From Pseudoneurospora amorphoporcata (Eukaryota; Ascomycota; Sordariomycetes; Sordariales; Sordariaceae), in the NCBI GenBank assembly GCA_033297205.1, contig MU859205.1:30381-94380 (forward strand): 64,000 nt of DNA. The letters run 5' to 3'. Made by a program: the position numbers and the translations under genes. The notes under the pieces were generated by a model. It worked only from the letters and a program-made list of their open reading frames with translations, did no database searches and was not told where the DNA came from. Of this stretch, positions 55,676 to 64,000 are shown piece after piece; the stretch's first letter is position 1; each line of letters opens with the position of its first letter.

Positions 55676-58600
55676 GGAATCTTCGCCTTTCGGAAGGAGG
55701 AGGGCAATGTTCCCAGCGTTTGCTTCGTGGCGCCCTTGTGCGACTTGTAACAGGGCATGCTGCTCGTTAAGGCTTGCCTAGCCTGGATGCGGGGGATAAC
55801 GCCTTGGTGACACGAAGCTATGGGGCGATTGTTTTCGGACAAGATCTGGCCCACACCGCTCCATGGAATCGCAAATGCGCACGAGGGAGGGCGCGCATCG
55901 ATTGTCTCTCTCGTCCATGAGGGGGCGGCAGAGGCGGCGTCAAGACACCCCATAGCTCGCGTGAGAGAGAAGTCGGTGTTGACAGATTGATCTGGCGCCA
56001 CACCTGAGAACTTTGTGACACCTTGGGCGCGACTTACGGCCTTATCATGTTTTCCAGAGAGGCCAACCTCAGAACTGAGCGCGGCTAGGTGCATTCTATA
56101 CCCATACAGTCATTTCGATACCCGCGACAAAAGTCGATCTGACCGGCTCCAAAGCAGGACCCAAATCCCAACTCCTCTATCTTTGCTTGAATAGCACGGA
56201 ATAACAAAGCTCCCGTTCCTCCTCCTGATATGAAGCCCACCGTTTTCGGTTTGTTAGCGCCACTACCTCAGCGTGACAAGAATGCGCTCCGGTTTGTCAA
56301 TATCGGGAAAAGGACAAACAAACACACGGTGAAGAAAGGAATCAGCAGGTCATCCACAAAATACACACAATTCTTCAGCCAATGCCCAAAGTTATCGTTG
56401 CGCTCAACCAGATGCTCGACCTTAACATCCCGTGATTTTCCATCTGGATGGCGGCGACGGCAAGTTGAGCTACCGCGCCATACACTACACCATGGGATGA
56501 AACATTGAATACCGTTTCATGAAGACACCGTGAACTTGTCATGGAAGACCCTTGCCAACCCACTTTCTATACCACGAACAATTGCCACATATGATAAGCC
56601 GCCATCTCTTCGTTTCATCGCCAACATGGATTTTGATGGCTGAAGTTTGTACGCCGAGTGGCGGCGACGACAACATTCGCACATGGGAATTTGTTGATTA
56701 CCGATCCTCGTGTGAAATTCCATTTGACGATGTTTTGCATGATCTCTTCTTGCCTGACCCTGGCCGATCTATCTCCCTAGCCCCCGAACGCTCAGATCCA
56801 TGTCGGGAAACATCACTCATCATCATTCCCTTTAGGCCAGCGCCACCATTCAAGATCCAGAAACAAACGGACGAGGGGAGCTGGGAGCACAGGGAAGGCA
56901 CTTGAAGAGTAGTTGCCGCACCCAGCTCATCAATTAAGTTTCCTTCGGCATGTCATGGAGACTACCTTAGGTAGGGAACGACGAGTCTCGCACCAGAAAC
57001 CATCGGAATTAAAGGGAGAAGTAAGAAACCCATTCGCACCTTCCCTAACGCTCTTAACCCTCAGAACCTAAGATGATGAGGTTGATGAGTCGTTGGCTCC
57101 TTCAAATGGAAGGAATGAAGTCACTTGTTAGTCTATGCAGATCACGCAAGTCAGGATCCTTCAAAGCTTGCGACTACACCTTCCCTCAGGATTCTGACGC
57201 CCGAAATTTTTTTGAGATTGGCGGACCCGACTTTCCTTCAACCTATCAGCGGAAGAACAGTCCTGCCATGCAGCCAATCTTCTCCGCGCTCCCTTTGAAT
57301 TTTGTCATTTTTCTTATTTCACCTCTCCTCTTCCTGACCCAGTGCAATTATTTGGGCGAAAGTTGCGGCTTGTTATTAGCATGAATATAGGTAAGTATTC
57401 GTAGCCTCTCATCTTGCCGCTATATCACCACACGACACTCATGACACCCATGACACTCGATGACACTCAAAGATATCTCGCTCAACGTCTATCTTGTAGT
57501 TATCTAGGTATGAAACCTCGATACAAGCATCTCTCCAAGCGACAGATCAAACGGTTTCCAATGACACACAGAAGTAGCCCGATTTTAACAGTCAGCCAGC
57601 CATCCCAGCTTTGCCCCGATCAAGCGAGCGGGAGTCACTACCGGCAGCAAGGCGTCTTGTGGCTTCTTTTCGCTCGCCAATCCCATCTAATGCTACCCCA
57701 AAGGAGGCCGGCACGCCGAAGACGCGTGGCCTGGCTCGGCGGCATGGCATGGCATGGTTCCAGTTCAAGCGAGCGGCTGGGCGGGAAGGTGGGTAGATGA
57801 ACCTTAACCACGCGAGATCCAGCAAGCAATTAACTCATTCAGCAGGCTGCCTTGAGATTGCCATGAGGATACCAAAAGGATACCGCAAGAAAGTGGTGAA
57901 GGAGGCTTTAAGGCTGTCTGGTGGCACTTTTTCGGCCTATCACGATCACTGATGGTTGTGGTGATATGTTGTGAGTGTGGTGACCCCCTTTTCGGCTCTG
58001 TGTGTTCGTTCATTTGCTCGATTTACGTGGCTGCCTTGGGATTTCTTGGCTCCTGCCATAGTCAGACGGTATTTATTTGCATTTCAACTTGATTGCATTT
58101 GTCAGCTTGGCACCCAAGGACACTCCGGATGCCATCGTCTTTACCTCTGGATGGCCAAGAAAGGTGTTGTACTGGTCCCTACGCTGGCTGCCATTACCGT
58201 TAGTCATTTAAACGCTGTTTAAGGTTGGGTCGAAATGCTTTGCAGACTCATATATTTCCCCTTCACACTCTGAATGGTACCGCAATACCTACACACATGA
58301 TGCGAACAAGTGAACGTATCGGATGGGTCGGATACGCAAGGGACATACATAAGGTTCGCTGTCATTAACATGTTGCATCGGCGGTAACTTGCTGGTATTG
58401 ATAGATTGAGCGCTTGCCGAGTGCCGGTAACAGTCATCCCTGCCGATCAGGAGGCCACGAGACTCCGAGCGACAACAAATCGGTCCAGACGGAGAGAGGT
58501 ACGGTGCTGAAACAAGACGAGATCCCGCTGCTACCGAACCCTCCGACGGAGATGCGTCGATCACGAGATTGAAGGATACCGGCCAAGCCCGGTCAACGCC

Positions 58601-61130
58601 GTAAGCACAAGACGGCGTAACGGCGGCCAAGCTTCGGCCAAGCATGGCCCAGTCGCTCCAGACTTCCAGCCCGATACGCAACACCTCTCAGCGGGGTGAC
58701 TTGTCGGACTCTCCAACAAAACTCGCGGGTGCCGTTACCGTTACGTTACCGTCCCGTCTCATTTCTGTTTCCATGTGTCAAACCTCCCTGGTCCTTGACA
58801 AATTCTCAAATGTCGGAGTGGCGGCAGGCATGTAGGTTGGAATTAAGTTTATCCCCGGACGATCCTACTTACCGTCGATAGTCTATCCGAGTACCTGCAC
58901 TAGCCAACAGGCGGTCTCACGGCGGTAAAGAACTCTCGAAGGCAGCTGACCGTGAAGAAGATTGTTCTTCGGCGAGCATACGCTAACGATCCATACAGAT
59001 ACCCATTTTTAGTGAAGAAACAGATTGCTAAGCTGGCTGCGGACGGTGAGGTTCTCCTTCCCTTTATAGCATAGATCACCGCGGATATTATCGGAAGAAC
59101 CACAAAACGGGCAACTCAATGTCTTACTTGGTCTGGGGGTCCTTGGCTATCTGGGCAGCGAGGAGGATTGGAAGCGGGAAGTCGGATGTGCGCGGTAAGA
59201 ATTTAACCTTACTTTGACAACCTTCCTTCGCATCCTGCGATAGCGTCGGTGGAACGGCATGACATGGGCATGGGACGGGATGCTGATCGGCAGCCTTGAC
59301 TAGTGGGAAGTTCCTTTCCAATCGCATCAAACATTTCAATTCTTTCAGCTCACCGGTTAACTAGTATTGTGTTAGAGCTCCTTGGATTACGAATATTTTC
59401 AGTCTCTGGTTTTTAGGCAAGTCTTCCAACGACTGCTTGAGGGTGAGAGCGTCGTCGTGACTCGTCGATGCTTCACGCTGCCTAGTCCAGCACATCGTCA
59501 ATGTGAAAGACACAAAGCGAGTCTCCGTCCACAAGCGTAGCGAACGGGCGGACGAGCTCGGCGCAGCGTGAGGATCAACCTCGCCAAGGGAGTGCCCAAG
59601 AAATGCCAATGTTGTTCGCGTTTAGTAATATTTCGTTTCTCGTTTCTCGTTTCTGGTTTTCTTTCCAAAATGCTTAGCATGACGATCTGAGGGAGGGGTG
59701 CACGTATAAGCTCATAAGCCCCGTGCAGTATCGTTGTCGTGTTGTTACATTACTTCCTAGCGGGAAACCTTTGTCAAGTTGCCCGATACGGGCTGATGAC
59801 CGACGATGGATTGGCCGGGGCTTCGATTAGGTTTATTACATAAAGTTTATGCCAAACCCTTGCTACCTTGAGTCGGCGAATAACGAAACTCCTCCCAGAC
59901 AATGGCTTCATAAAGGTTTAGTAAGCGGGCTATCGGTTTCCGTTCTTAGTACGTCTAGGTTCCGGATTTCCGCTCGGACTCGGGTTTGATGATGACTGCG
60001 GATTTCATTGAGGCTCATTCATAACCTATTCACGTTTGATTGGCTCCTTGGTTGGCTCTTTGGTGGGAACAGCTGAACGGTTGTGGGATCGAAGCCCGTC
60101 AGCACTACGCTACAGTTGTGGCAACGAGTCATCAAACTAAATGGTTCGCATGGCAAGCCACGCAGCAGATAACACAACGCAATGGTGGTGATGAGCATTC
60201 TTGGCAGACATGACGGAAGGACAGAAGGAATTGACACGATCGAGTACGACCGCAGAGGCGTCGTCACCATAAGGCAATGAGAATAGATATCGAAGGGATG
60301 AATTTCGACTTCCTTTGTCTCCGGTATGTTTCATTCCCATACCTTACGATCCCCGTACGGATTTGAAAGGTTTCTATACCTATGCTCCTTCTACAAGAGC
60401 AAGAATGATGCCTGTTGTCGATAATACGATCTTTTCCGAGTTTTTGTGAGTTTGGAAATGTTCATCGTCCACAATTCCGACCTCCGAGTCAGAACCAAAG
60501 AGAGCTTCGCAAAGAATTCGTCTTTTGAGATGAGTTAAAACAAATAACAAACTAAAACAAGGGACGCGTTAGCCTTTAGTCCTTGGGAGTTACATTAGTT
60601 ACATTAAATGGATTCGGCATAATTGGATTCCCTAGAACTAGTATTAAGGTTTCAATTAATAGTAGTGCCTTCAGTGCCGCCCAAGGCCAGGAGGTCGAAA
60701 TAAGCTCAGGCGTGCCGAGTTCAGGGCGTCAAAGTTACCGGGCCACTGTATCGTAATGTATCGTAACCAGTGTCGATCCAAGAGGGTCGGGGTTTTGCAA
60801 CGCTGTCGATCCAGCGCCGCTTGTCATAAAACTCGTGATTGTAAAACTTTTCAGGCTTCTAGCAGCATTCGGTGAGCGCCAACAACAACAATACCTAGGA
60901 ATGGAAGTTGAAAAGATTGAGGTAGTGGAAAGCAATCAAGTTGAGCTTCATAAACGAACAACAGTCTTCGTCGTTCTGTATACAGCGCATTACCCGGAAA
61001 AGCACGGTTAGGGAGGGCAGAAGTACCGACCGGTCTTGTGCCCAGCCGGCTCACGGCTCACGGCCAGCCGTGCCTACCGGGTTAGTCTCATTCACTTAGC
61101 CACCTCCGCTCAGACTATCGTAGTCTTAGA
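55676..61130. other. gene-poor stretch downstream of the asparaginyl-tRNA synthetase
   Basis: No gene is convincingly supported in 5.5 kb. The longest frames are minus 55672-56094 (140 codons, overlapping the synthetase stop), minus 58289-58684 (131 codons) and plus 56552-56905 (117 codons); none shows a domain. Minus 56268-56520 has a short frame with a hydrophobic C-terminal segment, noted separately. Composition is near average until about 60.5 kb, after which A+T-rich patches begin. Confidence 0.45.
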
Positions 61131-61633
61131 ATTCCCTACGGGACTAAATAGGCGATATCTACCCCACTTCCACTAATTAAGATGTTATATTATTTAGATC
61201 TGTAAATTCTAAGACCGCGGCCTTACTATAGTCTAAGTATAATATATATAAATGAGAGAAGGTTTGCGCAAAATATTATTAAAACTATATATAGTCAAAT
61301 TATACAATATTCTAATATTATACTATATTCTAACTATTAGGTTATACTACTATCTAAATACTATACCGCTATCTGAATTATATATCTACTATATAATTAC
61401 TAATCCTATTTTCTCTGTTAATTTCGCTAATTTATTACCGAGTATCTTTACTAATCTCTTTTTTTATTTCCCCTCTACGAACATTCTAAATTACAACTTT
61501 TACAATTCGTCTGACGAATCTTCAAATTACGAATATTATAATCTTTCGAATAAAATAGTAAACGAACCTGATAAACTTCTAAATGAAATTATTATTTGTA
61601 ATATAGATTTTAAGGATTTAACTATTTAATTTA
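61131..61633. repeat. A+T-rich RIP-type relic, left flank of TIR element 1
   Basis: Strongly A+T-rich sequence beginning near 61130. A plus-strand frame (61252-61629) stays open for 125 codons and ends DFKDLTI; its C-terminal half has a Ser/Asp/Glu/Tyr pattern (SSDESSNYEYYNLSNKI) that looks like mutated coding sequence. I judge it to be the remains of an older transposable element, not a functional gene. Confidence 0.5.
61629..61633 (+). repeat. left copy of 5-bp flanking direct repeat ATTTA
   Basis: ATTTA lies immediately before the left terminal inverted repeat of element 1 and again immediately after the right one (62736-62740). This is what a target-site duplication would look like, though the host sequence here is itself A+T-rich. 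Confidence 0.45.
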
Positions 61634-61686
61634 GAGAAAGTCTTTTCGCACTGCCCTTAATGTCTTCATACACTGCTCTCCCACTT
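61634..61686 (+). repeat. left terminal inverted repeat of element 1
   Basis: It pairs with the reverse complement of 62683-62735. Differences between the two are mainly C/T, as RIP would make. Confidence 0.8.
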
Positions 61687-61812
61687 TAATTTTTTTTTTA
61701 GACCAATAATCTTACACGTATCTATTAGGTTCCCCTTAGCGCACTTTAGCGTATATTAGCTCCCGCTCCCTCCTCACTTTGGACCGCTAAGACCCAGATT
61801 TCAAGCCATTAC

Positions 61813-61863
61813 GCGCCCAGACCTGTACAGTCGTACTGCACTGGCCACCGCTGGTCTGGGCGC
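61813..61863. repeat. subterminal hairpin, perfect 11-bp stem
   Basis: GCGCCCAGACC at 61813-61823 pairs exactly with GGTCTGGGCGC at 61853-61863 across a 29-base loop. A 14-bp perfect palindrome AGACTAGCTAGTCT follows at 61876-61889. Confidence 0.85.
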
Positions 61864-62089
61864 TTAGACTAGGTTAGACTAGCTAGTCTAGCTTGGTCGT
61901 TTTCTAGTATTTGTACCTTGCTTCCTTTCTGCACCAAACTACCACCGCACATATCATCACATCGCAGTCAGTCAATTAATCCACCTCAACACTAGCACGT
62001 CGCATTGCTAAGTAAACAAGGCGCTTGCATTTGGTCAACGGTAAGAAATAATCCATCAATTTTTCTATGCGTTTTTCCAGCTAACCGTG

Positions 62090-62329
62090 ATGCTGCAAAT
62101 GGCTGACCCGACGGGCGCGCGCGAGTGTAGCGCAAATAAAAACATCGACCCCGCGCTCCTCAACCCTAGCGTCAACCTCAATCCTCCCAACCTACCTACC
62201 TTCGTATAAGATACCTCTAAGCCTAGTGCTTCTGCGCCTAATACCCAGGTACCTCATACCGTTGTGGCCGTCGCAGCGCACGCATTGCTGGCACCCAGAA
62301 CCAGTAAAGAGAGGCTCACTGGCAGTTAG
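62090..62329 (+). pseudogene. broken reading frame inside element 1
   Basis: An ATG at 62090 (or 62099) opens a frame rich in Asn, Pro, Ser and Ala that is cut by TAA at 62207 and ends with TAG at 62327. The first stop could come from CAA by a C-to-T change. The composition resembles the disordered N-terminus of a transposase or a similar element protein, but no domain is left to identify it. Confidence 0.35.
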
Positions 62330-62540
62330 ATACGTCAATTGCACAGATAAAATCAATAATGTATAGATTAATATAGAGTGTAGTGTAGTATAGTAAGCTC
62401 AATCGAGCTCAAGCGACCTCAATTGAACGCGACGTGCAAAAGTGCGACTATACCACTAAGTGCCCTATAAGATAGCTATAGAAACGCTCTGTAAAAACTG
62501 GGTTTGGGTACCAATCTGGCTGCACGTGCTGTAGTCTGGA

Positions 62541-62580
62541 GTCTGGGCTTGGCATAGCGTGAAAAATGTAATGCCCAGAC
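62541..62580. repeat. subterminal hairpin near the right end of element 1
   Basis: GTCTGGGC at 62541-62548 pairs with GCCCAGAC at 62573-62580. It repeats the core of the left subterminal hairpin. Confidence 0.75.
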
Positions 62581-62682
62581 TTACTAGCTGAAATCTATGA
62601 AAAAAACCACGCTAAAGTGTAGTGTGAGTCTAGAGGTTATGTCTGTGAGATGATTGGTCCAAAAAGCGAGAGAGGGCGTGCT

Positions 62683-62735
62683 AAGTAGGGGAGCAGTGTA
62701 TGAAGACATTGAGGGCAGTGCGAAAAGACTTTCTC
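62683..62735 (-). repeat. right terminal inverted repeat of element 1
   Basis: Inverted partner of 61634-61686, ending CGAAAAGACTTTCTC. Confidence 0.8.
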
Positions 62736-63123
62736 ATTTAATAAATTAGTATTAACTTAATATTTATTATTTTAAAAGTATATATATAAGGGGATAGTAG
62801 AGTGGTACGTAGGTACTAATACTAAAATAATTGATTAAGGTTTACGAGAAGAAAAGAAAAGAAAGACTGGCCCGTAGGACGGACCTTATTGCCTATCCTT
62901 TAAGGCCGTACGTTAATATAGGTACCCAATTGCTTAAAGCAGCCCTACGGTCTAAGTATGTAATTGTATAGAGGCTAGAGGAGACTAACGGGCTCTAGGC
63001 TTGCTAGTGCCTTACCGGCTTAACGTATATTGCCAGCACTCATCGTCTGGCCAACTATATACTAAATACTAGTACTAAGCGCCAAACCTATAATAATATA
63101 GAGCTATAACCTATATTTATAAA
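62736..63123. repeat. A+T-rich relic between the two TIR elements
   Basis: It resumes the A+T-rich composition interrupted by element 1. A less mutated block at about 62850-63060 has mixed composition with stops in all frames and could be eroded element coding sequence. No family is recognised. Confidence 0.4.
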
Positions 63124-63754
63124 AAAGTCTATTTGTATAGTAATGAATGTCTATTTGAATAGTAATTTACTTTTCTACTTACACATATCTCTAACCCTCG
63201 CGCAGCCACACATATTACATATATTCTTTCAAAATTTTACTTAAAAATCTAGGCATTACTATTCTTTATATATAACATCAAACTACAATGCCCAAACTAA
63301 ATACGCACCTCTATATCATACTTTATAAAGCATTTTACAGCGTACTTTATAAGGTAGTTAGCGGCACAGTCGTACATTGTTCAATTGCACTCAATTGAGT
63401 GACTATTTTAATCATACTCAATTAAGCAACTATCTTAACCGTATTCAATTGCTATTAATTCCTAACGACTGTCAATTGCTAATAATTGTAAACGATTGTT
63501 ATAGCTATTAGCGATTGTTACAACTGTTAGCAATTGTCACCTGTCATAGCTATTAGTGATTGTTATAGCTATTAATAATACGTATGCTGTGTAGAGGTTA
63601 TAATATGTAATAGACTGTAATCTAGAAGCTTAGCGGTCGCAGTACGAGCGAGACTCGTGCTGGCAGGGAGGGAACGGCAGGGTTAGGGATATGTATAGGA
63701 GAAAAAAGTGGATCACCGTTCAAATAGACAATCGTGACCGTGCAAATAGACTTT
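63124..63754. mobile_element. TIR element 2: 0.6-kb MITE-like element
   Basis: The ends are inverted copies. The left end opens AAAGTCTATTTGTATAGTAA and the right end, read on the minus strand, opens AAAGTCTATTTGCACGGTCA. A second GTCTATTTGAA follows in both, and CTAACCCT about 70 bp in. Nearly every mismatch has T or A on the left against C or G on the right, so the left end appears more RIP-mutated. The centre holds loosely repeated units around CAATTG and ATTGTTATAGCTATTA (63370-63590). There is no open frame. No clear target-site duplication is seen because both flanks are A+T runs. Confidence 0.65.
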
Positions 63755-64000
63755 CTTTTTATATTAATAATAGAAAATAAAAGCCTAAGGGTAGAAAAAT
63801 AATAGTAAAAGCGGTCGTTAGTAAACTATATAAATATAAAGAACTAATAAGAAAAATTTATAAGATTAAACTAAATAATAGCAGCAAAATAATTAGAATG
63901 TAAAATATTTGTTAACGTGTGGCTAGTACTGTGCCTTGTAACTGCCCTGTACTACTCAGTAGTATAGTAGGCTGGTCACTGGGGAACTTAGTCTCCACAG
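63755..64000. other. A+T-rich sequence at the window end
   Basis: A+T-rich to about 63910, then mixed composition. No gene is visible, and the repeat block may continue beyond the window. Confidence 0.4.

Larger units (their letters stand above)
61634..62735. mobile_element. TIR element 1: 1.1-kb DNA transposon relic or MITE
   Basis: The two ends are inverted copies. The left end opens GAGAAAGTCTTTTCGCACTG and the right end, read on the minus strand, opens the same way; identity continues for about 50 bp with three or so C/T differences, then becomes patchy (shared GACCAAT.ATCT and CTTTAGCGT further in). A 5-bp direct repeat ATTTA flanks it. Near each end there are hairpin-forming palindromes sharing GTCTGGGC/GCCCAGAC. 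The middle is G+C-richer and holds a broken reading frame (62090-62329). At 1.1 kb it is too short for a complete transposase, so it is an internally deleted, non-autonomous copy. The family cannot be named without a search. Confidence 0.75.

Noticed and set aside
55672..56094. 140-codon minus-strand frame overlapping the stop of the asparaginyl-tRNA synthetase
   Set aside because: It lies in the synthetase 3' region, overlaps its stop codon, and has no recognisable domain.
60060..60130. GGGATCGAAGCCCG resembling a tRNA T-arm
   Set aside because: The stem does not pair over five bases and no D-arm or acceptor stem is found at the right distance.

Overview
The window reads as nuclear DNA of a filamentous ascomycete of the Sordariales, most likely Neurospora or a very close relative. 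The basis is threefold: short introns (about 50-260 bp) with GTRAGT-type donors, CTRAC branch sites and TAG/CAG acceptors; recognisable fungal housekeeping genes with G+C-rich codon use; and A+T-rich, stop-riddled repeat relics of the kind left by repeat-induced point mutation (RIP). The species call is inference; no rRNA or species marker is present.

Layout. 0.5-11.8 kb is gene-dense: succinyl-CoA:3-ketoacid CoA transferase (+), a mitochondrial-type Prx5 peroxiredoxin (-), a small DUF167 protein (+), the DASH kinetochore subunit Dam1 (-), a Sec14/CRAL-TRIO protein with a long N-terminus (+), a HINT-like HIT protein (-) and a Mog1-like Ran-binding protein (+). 12.3-14.9 kb holds a GCNA-like SprT protease with an acidic disordered N-terminus and a C-terminal HMG-like segment (-). 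A 7-kb gene-free stretch follows, whose distal part is probably promoter and leader of the 1,3-beta-glucan synthase FKS1/GLS1 (21.8-27.8 kb, +). Next come serine palmitoyltransferase subunit LCB1 (+), a secreted GH17 glucanase-like protein (+), the 3'-end processing factor Cft2/CPSF2 (-) and the COPII coat protein Sec24 (+). 

From 41.6 kb on the window is gene-poor. Only two genes are convincing: a TIGR02452/PARG-like protein (-, 49.7-50.75 kb) and a mitochondrial-type asparaginyl-tRNA synthetase (+, 53.7-55.7 kb). The remainder is unique-looking non-coding sequence with simple repeats, an A+T-rich relic at 52.86-53.23 kb, and a terminal repeat block (61.1-64.0 kb). That block contains two elements with terminal inverted repeats that can be aligned by eye. 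One (61634-62735) is flanked by a 5-bp direct repeat and sits inside older A+T-rich relic sequence.

Functionally the genes are unlinked housekeeping functions, as usual in fungi. Several pairs are divergent and share promoters (Prx5/DUF167, Dam1/Sec14, HIT/Mog1, Cft2/Sec24). FKS1 and the GH17 protein both act on beta-glucan but are separated by LCB1, so no cluster is implied. I saw no tRNA, 5S rRNA or CRISPR array. The most unusual items are the two TIR elements with subterminal palindromes, the probable FKS1 5'-UTR intron that contains a strong uORF, the Tyr at the first position of FKS1 hot spot 1, the dual-start Sec14 protein, and the altered PARG signature.
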